From NCBI GenBank assembly GCA_902588895.1, contig CACIRC010000001.1:143948-207947 (forward strand): a stretch of DNA of 64,000 bases, in the 5' to 3' direction. Of the stretch, positions 20,313 to 30,445 are shown in pieces. The notes under the pieces are model-generated. The model was not told where the DNA came from. It saw nothing but the letters and a program-made list of their open reading frames with translations, and made no database searches. How positions within the stretch are numbered: the first letter of the stretch is position 1; every line of letters starts with the position of its first letter. Source of the stretch: an uncultured Pelagibacteraceae bacterium (GTDB taxonomy: Bacteria > Pseudomonadota > Alphaproteobacteria > Pelagibacterales > Pelagibacteraceae). Made by a program: the position numbers and the translations under genes.

Positions 20313-22123
20313 TGAAAGGTAATTTCATAGATAATTTGCCAAAGGTTTATGGAATCTATACTGGAGGATTTATAGGTTTCATAATCATAATGGCAATTGC
20401 TGAACAGATGGGTATGTCAGCTAAAGCGATTGGTATCGCTTTTGTTGCATTTACGGTATTCATCTATGCATTAATCGGTTGGCTATCAAGAACAGCCCAA
20501 GCAGATGCATATTACGTAGCTGGAAGGCAAGTACCAACAGTCTTTAACGGAATGGCGACGGCAGCAGACTGGATGTCTGGTGCTTCATTCGTTGCAATGG
20601 CGGGTGGTATTTACTTTAAAGGTTACGGTTATATGGCACTACTTGTAGGTTGGACTGGTGGTTACGTGCTTGTTGCATCTTTATTAGCACCATACTTAAG
20701 AAAATTTGGCTGTTATACAGTTCCAGATTTTATAGGTACTAGATACGGTGGTAATTTAGCTAGATTTAGCGCAGTTGTAGTTTTAACTGTTGCTTCATTT
20801 ACTTATGTGACTGCACAAATTAACGCTACAGGTACTATTGCATCTGTTGCACTTGATATCCCATTCCAATACGCAGTTTATATTGGACTAATAAGTATTT
20901 TATTATGTTCAATGTTAGGTGGTATGAGAGGGGTAACTTGGACACAAGTTGCGCAATACATCGTACTAATTATAGCTTACTTACTTCCAGTATTCTGGAT
21001 CAGTAACAAAATGGGTGCAGGTTTCTTCCCTCACTTTATGTTAGCTGATGAGGTAGCTAGAATTGGTGAATTAGAGCAACAGTTTGGTTTTGTTAAAAAC
21101 GCAGCTGCTGATCTAAAGACTGTACCTAAAGGCTTAGCAGGAATAACTAAAGCTCACTCTGCAGTTAACGCTACACCTTGGGCATTTATTTCATTAGCAC
21201 TAGCGATGATGATGGGAACAGCTTCATTACCGCATGTGATGATGAGATACTTTACTACTCCAAGTGTAAAAGCAGCTAGAAAATCAGTAGGTTGGTCATT
21301 ATTCTTTATCTTCCTACTTTATTCTTCTGCTCCAATGTTAGCTACGCTATCTAAGTTGTCATTGATCGACCCGAATTTACCAACTGGTATTATCGGTAAA
21401 TCAATTGCAGAAGTTCAAGCTATAGATTGGTATCAAAACTGGAACCAAGCAAACTTAATGTTTGTCAGCGACTTTAACGGAAATGGAACTCTTGAATTAA
21501 ATGAGTTCTTCATGGGTGGTAAAGCCGTTGTATTAGCAACACCAGAGATAGCTGGATTACCTTATGTAATTTCAGGTCTAGTTGCTGCAGGAGGTATGGC
21601 AGCTGCCATGTCTACTGCCGATGGTTTGATTCTAGCGATTGCAAACGCTATATCACATGATGTTTACTATAAGATCATTGATCCAAAAGCGGAAACTGCA
21701 AAAAGACTACTTGTTGCAAGGGTATTACTTGTAGTAATTGGTTTTGCTGGAGCAACTATTGCAGCAATGGAGATTCAAGGAATCTTAGGTTCGGTTATCT
21801 GGGCATTTGACTTTGCAATGTCTGGATTGTTCTTCCCACTTGTACTTGGTGTATGGTGGAAGAGAGCTAACAGACAAGGTGCGATTGCTGGTATGCTAGG
21901 AGGTCTAGCTGCTGGTACTTGGTACTTAGTTTGGGTGCGAACTGGTGGAAGTGGATTCCTAGGAATTACACAGTTAACATTTGGTATCTTCGGATCAGCT
22001 GTTAGTTTAGTTTTAATGGTAGTAGTTAGTTTAATGACTGCAGAACCAGATAAAGCTACTCAAAAAATGGTTGATGATGTACGTGTACCGAGTGGTAAAA
22101 CAATTCTTGGTAAATCACACTAA
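20312..22123 (+). CDS. sodium:solute symporter family protein (acetate/organic acid permease-like)
   Basis: SSS family motifs (YYVAGRQVPTVFNGMATAADWMSGASFVAMAG...); partnered with DUF4212. Confidence 0.92.
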   Translation: MKGNFIDNLPKVYGIYTGGFIGFIIIMAIAEQMGMSAKAIGIAFVAFTVFIYALIGWLSRTAQADAYYVAGRQVPTVFNGMATAADWMSGASFVAMAGGIYFKGYGYMALLVGWTGGYVLVASLLAPYLRKFGCYTVPDFIGTRYGGNLARFSAVVVLTVASFTYVTAQINATGTIASVALDIPFQYAVYIGLISILLCSMLGGMRGVTWTQVAQYIVLIIAYLLPVFWISNKMGAGFFPHFMLADEVARIGELEQQFGFVKNAAADLKTVPKGLAGITKAHSAVNATPWAFISLALAMMMGTASLPHVMMRYFTTPSVKAARKSVGWSLFFIFLLYSSAPMLATLSKLSLIDPNLPTGIIGKSIAEVQAIDWYQNWNQANLMFVSDFNGNGTLELNEFFMGGKAVVLATPEIAGLPYVISGLVAAGGMAAAMSTADGLILAIANAISHDVYYKIIDPKAETAKRLLVARVLLVVIGFAGATIAAMEIQGILGSVIWAFDFAMSGLFFPLVLGVWWKRANRQGAIAGMLGGLAAGTWYLVWVRTGGSGFLGITQLTFGIFGSAVSLVLMVVVSLMTAEPDKATQKMVDDVRVPSGKTILGKSH

Positions 22124-22133
22124 ATAATCTTTT

Positions 22134-22159
22134 AAGGGGCGATTAATTTCGCCCCTTTT
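22134..22159 (+). terminator. Rho-independent terminator
   Basis: AAGGGGCGA-ttaatt-TCGCCCCTT followed by TT. Confidence 0.85.
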
Positions 22160-22190
22160 ATTTCATTACATTTTCCAATATAAATTTTAA

Positions 22191-22541
22191 ATGTCAGCAA
22201 ATTTTCATCCTTTAATATATTTTATTGATTATTTGCTTGGAATTATAATGTGGACTTTGATTGGGAGAGTAGCAATGAACATCTTCCAAAGAGAAGATTC
22301 TCAGTTTTTTTTCATGAGAGTATTTGTAAAATATACCAATCCTTTAATAAAATTATTTAAACCAATAACACCTTCATTTATTATCGGTCCTTTGGTACCT
22401 TTATATGTTGCTTGGTTCTTTTACATGATCAGATTTTATTTGATGCCTTGGATCTTAGGCTATTCAGTGATGGGAATGTTGTCATTTCCTTTGGAGAGTG
22501 AAATTTCTAGACAAATTTATCAATTTTTTAATTCATTTTAA
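22191..22541 (+). CDS. YggT-like membrane protein
   Basis: 116 aa; two hydrophobic segments with NPLIKLFKPITPSFIIGPLVPLYVAWFF. Confidence 0.7.
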   Translation: MSANFHPLIYFIDYLLGIIMWTLIGRVAMNIFQREDSQFFFMRVFVKYTNPLIKLFKPITPSFIIGPLVPLYVAWFFYMIRFYLMPWILGYSVMGMLSFPLESEISRQIYQFFNSF

Positions 22542-22575
22542 TTTTTAAAATTGATACTAGTTAATTTAGTAATCA

Positions 22576-23235
22576 ATGAAAAATATACAAATTTCACCAT
22601 CTATTTTGTCTGCTGATTTTAGTCAGTTAGGCACAGAAATAAAAAGACTTGAAGAAGGTGGAGCTGATATGATTCATGTGGATGTAATGGATGGTCATTT
22701 TGTTCCTAATTTAACAATAGGACCTCCAGTAATTAAAGCTCTTCGAAAACATTGTTCATTAAAATTTGATGTTCATTTAATGATTTCACCAGTTCATAAA
22801 TACATAGAAGCTTACGCTGATGCAGGAGCAGACATAATTACTATTCACCCTGAGGCAACTGATAATTTAGAAAATTCAATAAAAAAAATAAAAGAAAAAA
22901 GAAAAAAAGTTGGAGTTTCACTCAATCCAGAAACTAAAATTGATTTGATTTTAGATTTTCTAGATCAAATAGATTTAATTTTAATTATGAGTGTAAATCC
23001 TGGCTTTGGAGGTCAAAAATTTATGCCAGAAGTTTTAAATAAAATTAAAGATCTAAAAAAAATAAGAGAACAAAAAAACCTAGATTTTGATATAGAAATT
23101 GATGGAGGAATAAATTTTGATAATTGTAAAAGTGCAATTGATGCTGGTGCTAACATTCTTGTTTCTGGGACTACGGTGTTTAAAAGTAATGATGGAGATA
23201 TAAAGAAAAATATTAATTTATTAAAATTAAAATAA
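22576..23235 (+). CDS. rpe: ribulose-phosphate 3-epimerase
   Basis: ISPSILSADFSQLGTEI, HVDVMDGHFVPNLTIGP, MSVNPGFGGQKF, IDGGI. Confidence 0.97.
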   Translation: MKNIQISPSILSADFSQLGTEIKRLEEGGADMIHVDVMDGHFVPNLTIGPPVIKALRKHCSLKFDVHLMISPVHKYIEAYADAGADIITIHPEATDNLENSIKKIKEKRKKVGVSLNPETKIDLILDFLDQIDLILIMSVNPGFGGQKFMPEVLNKIKDLKKIREQKNLDFDIEIDGGINFDNCKSAIDAGANILVSGTTVFKSNDGDIKKNINLLKLK

Positions 23236-23239
23236 GTTA

Positions 23240-24865
23240 ATGATTAATACAAATTCCTTAGGCATTTTAGGTCAATTTTATTTTAATATAAAAGAAAGTT
23301 TTAAATCAATTTATCAAAATTCAAATTTTTACGAAAAAAAAATATCAAAAACTTTTAAAAATAGTTTTGAATACAAGCCTAGTCCTCATTTACTTTCATC
23401 TATAATTAAATACCAAAATAAAAAATATAAAATTGAAGATTTTGCTACTGAGTCAATTTGGCAAAACAATTTAAGTCCTAAAGATTACGAAACATTAAAT
23501 AATTTTTTTTGGTTTTTCAGCTTAGATTTAAAATCCTCCAAAAAAACTACACAAGCAGTTATAAAAAATTGGATTTCAAATAACACTAAATATCAAAAAA
23601 AGAGTTGGGAATTTGATTTAACAGCAAAAAGAATTATTTCATGGTTATCAAATCATCAACTAACGTATGAAGATAGTGATCAAGAATACAGAACTACTTT
23701 TGATCACATGATACAGAAGCAAACTAATCATTTATTAAATGAAATAAAAAATCCAAAAGAAGTAGAAAATAAGATGATTGGGTGTGCTGCAATAATTTTG
23801 ACTGGCTTAGCTTATAAGAATGAAAGACAATATCTTGCTTACGGATTAAATTTATTAAAAAATATAATTAAATCCTCAATCGATAATCAGGGTTTTACAA
23901 AATCAAGAAATATCAGACAATTAATATTTTATTTAAAATATTTTATAATAATTAGAGAGTGGTTTAAAGAATCTCAGAGTTTGATCCCTGAATATATTGA
24001 TGAAACTATCTACTATTTAGGCTCAAGTTACGCTTTCATTTGGCAAAATGTTAAACAAGATATTTTTTTTAATGGTAACTATTCTTCTGATAATGACGAA
24101 TTTGATCAATACTTGAAAAGATTTGGTTACACTTTTAAAAATCAAATTAATGAACTAGGAGGTTACGCAATACTTAAAAGTAAAAAAATAATTCTTGCTG
24201 CTGATATTGGATCTAGCCCTAGCAAAATATTTTCAAACGACTATCAAGCAGGAGCTTTATCATTTGAAATATTTTCTAATGATAAAAAATTAATTTCTAA
24301 TGCTGGTTACTATTCAGATAAAAATAATAAATTTAATAAATTATCAAGAAGTACAGCTTTACATTGTGCTTTATGCATTGAGGATTATTCCTCTTGTAAT
24401 TTTATTAAGCATCAAAAAAATTTGATTGTTGATAAAGGGCTGAAAGTATCAAAAAAAAATGTAGTTTTTGAAAATAATTATTGGAAAATATCAGGTACAC
24501 ATGATGGATATTTAATTAAATTTGGAGCCCTTTATGAAAGAGAAATTGAGTTCTACCCAGAACAAATGAAATTTATTGGCTATGATAAGTTATTTAGAAA
24601 AAATCCAAGTAAAGAAATTAAATTTGATATTAGATTTCATCTTGATCCAAACTCAAAAGTAATGAAAACACAAGATAACAAATCAATACTAATTGAATTA
24701 GATGAGGAAGGTTGGAAATTTAGTTGTGATAACTTTGATATTAATATTGATAATGGTTTATATTTCGGTAATAAAAATTCATATAAAGAAAACCAAAATA
24801 TTTTTATCTCAGGTATGAATAATGGAAAAGAACAGATTATAAAGTGGGAGATAAATAAATTATAA
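23240..24865 (+). CDS. heparinase II/III family protein
   Basis: ADIGSSPSKIFSNDYQAGALSFEI...; located between rpe and purH. Confidence 0.88.
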   Translation: MINTNSLGILGQFYFNIKESFKSIYQNSNFYEKKISKTFKNSFEYKPSPHLLSSIIKYQNKKYKIEDFATESIWQNNLSPKDYETLNNFFWFFSLDLKSSKKTTQAVIKNWISNNTKYQKKSWEFDLTAKRIISWLSNHQLTYEDSDQEYRTTFDHMIQKQTNHLLNEIKNPKEVENKMIGCAAIILTGLAYKNERQYLAYGLNLLKNIIKSSIDNQGFTKSRNIRQLIFYLKYFIIIREWFKESQSLIPEYIDETIYYLGSSYAFIWQNVKQDIFFNGNYSSDNDEFDQYLKRFGYTFKNQINELGGYAILKSKKIILAADIGSSPSKIFSNDYQAGALSFEIFSNDKKLISNAGYYSDKNNKFNKLSRSTALHCALCIEDYSSCNFIKHQKNLIVDKGLKVSKKNVVFENNYWKISGTHDGYLIKFGALYEREIEFYPEQMKFIGYDKLFRKNPSKEIKFDIRFHLDPNSKVMKTQDNKSILIELDEEGWKFSCDNFDINIDNGLYFGNKNSYKENQNIFISGMNNGKEQIIKWEINKL

Positions 24866-26403
24866 TGAAGAAAAAAATCAAAACAGCTCTCATCTCTGTA
24901 TCCGACAAAAATAAATTAAAATCATTGCTAAATATTTTAAAAAAAAATAAAATTAAAATAATTAGCTCAGGTGGTACTTATAAAGAAATTAAAAGATTAA
25001 AATTTAATTGTTTAGAAGTATCTAATTTTACCAATTCCCCTGAGATTTTAGAGGGTAGAGTAAAAACTCTTCATCCAAAAATCCATGCAGGAATTTTAAA
25101 TAAAAGAGAAAAAAAATCTCACTTAAAAGATCTTAAAGATAATAATTTTGAGAATATAGATTTAGTCATAGTTAATTTTTATCCATTTGAGAACACTCTT
25201 AAAAAAACAAATAATCATCAAAAAATTATAGAAAATATAGATGTAGGTGGTCCTACTATGGTTAGATCTGCAGCAAAAAACTATAATGATGTGGCTGTAA
25301 TAACGTCTTCAGATCAGTATGAGGAATTAATTCAAGAACTAAAAAAATTCAAGGGATCTACTTCTTTAAATTTTAGGGAAAAACTATCAAGAATAGCGTT
25401 TGCTGAGACGGCTTATTATGACTCTGTAATTTCAAATTATTTTAACAAAAAAACAAATACTATTTTTCCTAACAAAAAAATTTTTCATGGAAATCTAATA
25501 GAGCAACTTAGATACGGCGAAAATCCTCACCAACTAAGTGCGATTTATTCAAGTAATTCAAATATGAATTTAAAACAAATTCATGGGAAACAGCTTAGTT
25601 ATAACAATTATAATGACATATTTAGCGCTCTAACTATTTCAAGATCTTTACCAAAAGGGAAGGGAACAGTCATAGTTAAGCACGCAAACCCGTGTGGAGT
25701 TTCTGCTAAAAATGATCATTTGGAGAGTTATAAATCTGCTCTTTCTTGTGACCCTGTAAGTGCTTTTGGTGGAATAGTTTCTTGTAATTTTAAAATTACA
25801 AATAATTTAGCTGTTGAATTAAATAAGTTATTTTTAGAGGTAATAATTGCTAATGGTTTCGATAGCAATGCAATCAAAATATTAAAAGCTAAAAAAAACT
25901 TAAGATTGATTGATGGAACAAATTACACATCAGGAGAACTTTTTAAGTTTGTATCATTTAATCAAGATATAATGATACAATCAGAGGACTTAAATATATT
26001 TGCAAAAAAAAATTTTAAAGTTGTATCAAAACGAAAACCATCTTCAAAACAACTTAAAGATCTTATTTTTGCTTTTAATGTATGCAGGTATGTAAAATCA
26101 AATGCAATAGTATTAGCGTCTAATGAAGCTACTGTGGGTATTGGTTCTGGTCAACCAAGTAGACTAGATAGTTGCCAAATAGCAATAAATAAAATGAAAA
26201 AATTTAATCTTCAGACTGATAATTTAGTAGCAGCCTCAGATGCATTTTTTCCTTTTGTAGATGGTATTGAAAAATTAGTACAATCAGGTGTTAGAGCTGT
26301 TGTTCAACCATCTGGATCAATAAGAGATGAAGAAATAATTAATTTTGCAAATGAAACTGACACTGTACTTCTTTTTTCTAAGACAAGACACTTTAGACAT
26401 TAG
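24865..26403 (+). CDS. purH: bifunctional AICAR transformylase/IMP cyclohydrolase
   Basis: GGTYKEI, EGRVKTLHPKIHAGIL, RYGENPHQ, KHANPCGVS. Confidence 0.97.
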   Translation: MKKKIKTALISVSDKNKLKSLLNILKKNKIKIISSGGTYKEIKRLKFNCLEVSNFTNSPEILEGRVKTLHPKIHAGILNKREKKSHLKDLKDNNFENIDLVIVNFYPFENTLKKTNNHQKIIENIDVGGPTMVRSAAKNYNDVAVITSSDQYEELIQELKKFKGSTSLNFREKLSRIAFAETAYYDSVISNYFNKKTNTIFPNKKIFHGNLIEQLRYGENPHQLSAIYSSNSNMNLKQIHGKQLSYNNYNDIFSALTISRSLPKGKGTVIVKHANPCGVSAKNDHLESYKSALSCDPVSAFGGIVSCNFKITNNLAVELNKLFLEVIIANGFDSNAIKILKAKKNLRLIDGTNYTSGELFKFVSFNQDIMIQSEDLNIFAKKNFKVVSKRKPSSKQLKDLIFAFNVCRYVKSNAIVLASNEATVGIGSGQPSRLDSCQIAINKMKKFNLQTDNLVAASDAFFPFVDGIEKLVQSGVRAVVQPSGSIRDEEIINFANETDTVLLFSKTRHFRH

Positions 26404-26737
26404 ATATTTTATCTATTTTTGCAGCAAGAATAAAATCACTCTCAGCTAGACCCTTTATCGCATGCGTAAATATTTTAATTCTTGCATAACCCCATCCAAA
26501 CCATAGATCAGGATGATGACTTTCGGCTTCAGCTATTTGTCCAACTTTATTGACAAATTCCTGACTTTTTAAAAAGTTATCAAATTTAAAATTCTTGATT
26601 AAATGAAAGCCGTCAATTTTATCTTCTAAAACTTCCCAGCCATCAACTTTTTTAAGATATTTATGGATCTCCTCTGCATTAAATGGAGGAATATTTCCTT
26701 CACATGGAACACATTTTTTATTTGCTAAATCACTCAT
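26393..26737 (-). CDS. 4a-hydroxytetrahydrobiopterin dehydratase
   Basis: pterin dehydratase motif AESHHPDLWFGWGYARIKIFTHAIKGL. Confidence 0.93.
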   Translation of the reverse strand: MSDLANKKCVPCEGNIPPFNAEEIHKYLKKVDGWEVLEDKIDGFHLIKNFKFDNFLKSQEFVNKVGQIAEAESHHPDLWFGWGYARIKIFTHAIKGLAESDFILAAKIDKISNV

Positions 26738-27644
26738 TTGAAAGAAAAGCCTTTAGATTTTTTGAGGAATTTTTTATTAAATAAAAATTACCTATTGTTT
26801 TATATCTTTTTTGTAAGTTATTTAACATTTCTAAAATATCCTCTAAATTTTTTTTGTTATAATTTGTATCATATATACAATAATCATATTTATTTAAAAA
26901 ATTATTTAAATAGTCAATATTGTCTTTGTTTTCAAAAATATATTTTGAAAATTCTATAATTATTAGAGGTTCTGATTTTTTTATTACTTCTAAGGCACCT
27001 TTAATTACATTTATTTCATTACCTTCTACATCTAATTTTATAATTACAACATAATCATTTAAAGAATATTCTTTTACCAAACTATCAATCTTAATTGATT
27101 TAACTTTTAATTCTGAGGCAAAATTAAAATTATTGTGAGTTTGAGAACTTTCCCAGTCATTTACACTCTCATAAAAGGAAATAGTTTCATCAATTGTATT
27201 TGAAACTGCATTATTAAAAAAATTAATATTTTTAAAACCATTTAAATTCAGATTTTTAATGAATTCATCAGAAGTATCTTTTGATGCCTCAATTGATAAA
27301 ATTAAATTATTTTCAGATAGTGATGCTGTATAAAAAGAATAAAATCCATAATTACAACCACAATCAATAAATAATAATTTATTTTTATTAGAAAATTTTT
27401 TTATGGTATTAAGTTCATGATAATCACCAAATTCACATTTTTTTAATAAAAAATAAGATGTTTTATTTTTTTTTATGCTCCCATGAACTTTAAAATTATA
27501 TATATTTAGTATTAAATCATTAACTAAAAAATTTCTTAAAATCCTAAAATAAATATAATAAAAAAAATTATTTTTAAATCTTCTTATATCCTTGTTTCCA
27601 AGATATTTTTGAAAAATTGATGTTAAAAAATTCGATTTAATCAC
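26730..27644 (-). CDS. FkbM family methyltransferase
   Basis: FIDCGCNYGFYSFYTA, KLDVEGNEINVIKGA. Confidence 0.9.
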   Translation of the reverse strand: MIKSNFLTSIFQKYLGNKDIRRFKNNFFYYIYFRILRNFLVNDLILNIYNFKVHGSIKKNKTSYFLLKKCEFGDYHELNTIKKFSNKNKLLFIDCGCNYGFYSFYTASLSENNLILSIEASKDTSDEFIKNLNLNGFKNINFFNNAVSNTIDETISFYESVNDWESSQTHNNFNFASELKVKSIKIDSLVKEYSLNDYVVIIKLDVEGNEINVIKGALEVIKKSEPLIIIEFSKYIFENKDNIDYLNNFLNKYDYCIYDTNYNKKNLEDILEMLNNLQKRYKTIGNFYLIKNSSKNLKAFLSNE

Positions 27645-27650
27645 AATTTA

Positions 27651-27725
27651 TGGAGCGGGCAAAGGGGGTCGAACCCTCGACCTTCTCGTTGGCAACGAGA
27701 CGCTCTACCACTGAGCTATGCCCGC
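27651..27725 (-). tRNA. tRNA-Gly (anticodon GCC), CCA encoded
   Basis: Reverse complement GCGGGCATAGCTCAGTGGTAGAGCGTCTCGTTGCCAACGAGAAGGTCGAGGGTTCGAACCCCCTTTGCCCGCTCCA folds as a cloverleaf; anticodon loop TTGCCAA. Confidence 0.96.
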
Positions 27726-27769
27726 AATTATAATAAATATAGATTAAATTACATTTAAAAACAAGCATT

Positions 27770-28627
27770 CTAAAAATATAAAAGTTCATTTAAATCTTTT
27801 TCAAAAACTTTATTTAACTTTCCTTTTAAATTTTTATCTAAAATCTTTCTCCAATCATTTTCTGGACCTAAATTGAAAAATTTAATTTTATTTTGTTTAT
27901 TTTTCTGTGAATTTACTGCCTCTGAGAAACCATATTTAATTTCATTATTTTTTAATTTTGAAAAAGATGTGGATTGAAGTGTATTTTTTAATTTATCTAT
28001 ATTTATTTTTTGCTTATTGTCAGTTACATCATTAATAAATTTAATAATTTCTTTAGAAACGATAAATGTTTCGTTCAATAAATCTTCATACTTTATAAAC
28101 TTTAAGGGTATTTTTTTTTGTAACTTCCATGACTTATAATTCATATCCCATGAACTTATAAATTGAAAATCACTAAATCCAGACTCCTCAACTTTTTCGA
28201 CGTCATATAGAAATTGCTTTTTATTGGTCATCCATTTTAGGGCTTTCTCGTCATCAAGTTCATAATGATTTTTGAGAGAAGAAATTACATTTCTTGGATC
28301 TCTAACAATGTAAATACACCCCACAGAATTTTGTGGGTTAGTAAAATCATAATTATTTATTTTTCCAAATGCATTATGTGTTTTAAAAAATCTTAAATTG
28401 TTATCCAGATTAATTTTTTCCTGTGCCTTTAGCCAATATTTGCAGGTATCACCTATAATTTTTTGGTTATATTCAAAATCTAAAAAATATTTTCTAGTGG
28501 GAAATTGGTCAATTTTTTTTAATAAATTTTCATCAAAAACACCATCTTTTGTAAAATAGTAAGCACTTATTAAAGCTCTTAACCATGTATTCCCGCTTTT
28601 GGGATATGAAGCTATCCAAAATATCAT
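27770..28627 (-). CDS. P-loop sulfotransferase family protein
   Basis: [17 protein letters not shown] (5'-PSB loop), YIVRDPRNVISS (3'-PB). Confidence 0.92.
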   Translation of the reverse strand: MIFWIASYPKSGNTWLRALISAYYFTKDGVFDENLLKKIDQFPTRKYFLDFEYNQKIIGDTCKYWLKAQEKINLDNNLRFFKTHNAFGKINNYDFTNPQNSVGCIYIVRDPRNVISSLKNHYELDDEKALKWMTNKKQFLYDVEKVEESGFSDFQFISSWDMNYKSWKLQKKIPLKFIKYEDLLNETFIVSKEIIKFINDVTDNKQKINIDKLKNTLQSTSFSKLKNNEIKYGFSEAVNSQKNKQNKIKFFNLGPENDWRKILDKNLKGKLNKVFEKDLNELLYF

Positions 28628-28663
28628 TTAAATTTTTTTTAATAATATATTATAAATTAAAAA

Positions 28664-29302
28664 ATGAACAATTTTCCTAAAATAATTCCTGTATTTCCAC
28701 TTAGCAATTTTATAATTTTTCCCAACACCACGGTACCTTTAAATATATTTGAACCACGATACATTGATATGGTTAATGATAGCATGAAGTCAAATAAATT
28801 AATTGGGATGATCCAGCCAAAAAATTCTAAAGATGAATATGGTTTACCAAAATTACATAACATTGGTTGTCTGGGAAAAATAACTAGTTTTAGAGAAACG
28901 GAAGATGGTCGTTATCTAATTGAATTAAAAGGAAAAATCAGATTTCAAATTATAAATGAAATAAATACAGATAAAAAATATAGAAATGTAGAAGTGGACT
29001 ATAAAGATTATTCAAACGATTTAAGTGATGAAAAAGAAAGAATAAATTTTTCAGATCTTGAATTAATTTTCAAAGATTTAAAGTCTTTATTCGAAAAAAG
29101 AGGTTTTATTATAAATTGGAAAGCATTAGAAAAACAAAGTTTAAATGAGACTATTAATGCTTTAGCTATGGCATCTCCATTTTCACTTGAAGAAAAACAA
29201 ATTTTACTTGAAGCTAAAAACTTAGATATCAGAAAAAATAAAATTGCAGAAATTCTTAAAACTTATATTTTTGATGATTACGAAAATACTACACTGCAAT
29301 AG
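28664..29302 (+). CDS. LON peptidase substrate-binding (LON_substr_bdg) domain protein
   Basis: IPVFPLSNFIIFPNTTVPLNIFEPRYIDMV. Confidence 0.92.
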   Translation: MNNFPKIIPVFPLSNFIIFPNTTVPLNIFEPRYIDMVNDSMKSNKLIGMIQPKNSKDEYGLPKLHNIGCLGKITSFRETEDGRYLIELKGKIRFQIINEINTDKKYRNVEVDYKDYSNDLSDEKERINFSDLELIFKDLKSLFEKRGFIINWKALEKQSLNETINALAMASPFSLEEKQILLEAKNLDIRKNKIAEILKTYIFDDYENTTLQ

Positions 29303-29309
29303 ATGCTAA

Positions 29310-30383
29310 TTAAAATAAAAGGCCTCTATCCGCAATTTTTGTAAAGATTTTATTAATACCAGGTGTCTTATTAAAATATTGAATTGATTTACTTAAAAAA
29401 TCGTTTTTAGTTTTTCTTTCTAAGTTAAAAAATTCATGAATTAAATCAATTCCTGTGGAAAATAAATAATTTTTATGCTTTTGATTTTTTTCAAATTCAA
29501 TAGTTGATGTTGAGTCTAAAGGTAAACCAAAGTCAATTTTATTTTGAATTATGTCATTTAAAATCTTTATATCCCTAATTGTCATATTAAAACCCTGTCC
29601 TGCAAGAGGATGAATTCTATGAAGTAAATCTCCAAACGCTAAAATATTTTTATGAAAATAAGATCTCAGACTTAATCCTTTGAGCTCAAAAGAATAAATT
29701 TTATTTATTTTTTTTAGATTATATTTAAGATTATAATTATAAATTAGATTTTTTATTTCTTTATCACTTTTTACATAATTATCAATAGAGTAAACAACTG
29801 ATGTTTCATATTCTGAAATTGGCAAAAAGGCTAGAGGACCATTTTTTGTAAATATTTGTACAGCAATTTTATTGGAAATTTTATCATGTTTTATAACTGT
29901 AGTATAAGCAACACTATTATATTTTTTTTCTATTTTTTTATTAAAATATTTTTTTGTAATTGGGTGATTGTAATCAGTATTAAAAACTAAATCATAATCT
30001 TTAGAATAATTTATTTTTTTTTTTAAATTAATTTTTCTAAAATATTTGTTATTAAATAGATTTTTTTCTAAAATTTCTTGAAGTTTATAGTTTTTTACAA
30101 TCGAGAATAAATAATCACTTTTATTTTCAAAATTAATTAACTTTTGTTTTTTTAAATTGTCACTATAAATTTCTATTTTCTTTAATTTATAAATAATTTT
30201 TTCAATATTAATTATTTTTTCATTAAAAAATTCTATATTGCTTTTAGAAATACCTATTGTCCGAGTTTTATTTATTGAATATGATTTTTTTGAATATAAA
30301 ACATCAACACAAATTTTTTGATTAACTAAAGATTTTGCTAAAGTTAAGCTAGATAAACCACCGCCTAGGATACAAACTCTCAT
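29310..30383 (-). CDS. FAD-dependent monooxygenase, UbiH/UbiF-like ubiquinone hydroxylase family
   Basis: MRVCILGGGLSSLTLAKSL start; LAFGDLLHRIHPLAGQGFNMTIRDIKIL. Confidence 0.88.
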   Translation of the reverse strand: MRVCILGGGLSSLTLAKSLVNQKICVDVLYSKKSYSINKTRTIGISKSNIEFFNEKIINIEKIIYKLKKIEIYSDNLKKQKLINFENKSDYLFSIVKNYKLQEILEKNLFNNKYFRKINLKKKINYSKDYDLVFNTDYNHPITKKYFNKKIEKKYNSVAYTTVIKHDKISNKIAVQIFTKNGPLAFLPISEYETSVVYSIDNYVKSDKEIKNLIYNYNLKYNLKKINKIYSFELKGLSLRSYFHKNILAFGDLLHRIHPLAGQGFNMTIRDIKILNDIIQNKIDFGLPLDSTSTIEFEKNQKHKNYLFSTGIDLIHEFFNLERKTKNDFLSKSIQYFNKTPGINKIFTKIADRGLLF

Positions 30384-30445
30384 ATTATTTTTAATTTTAA
30401 CAACAAAAATTAGATGATACAAAGTGGTATAATTGATTCATATAT

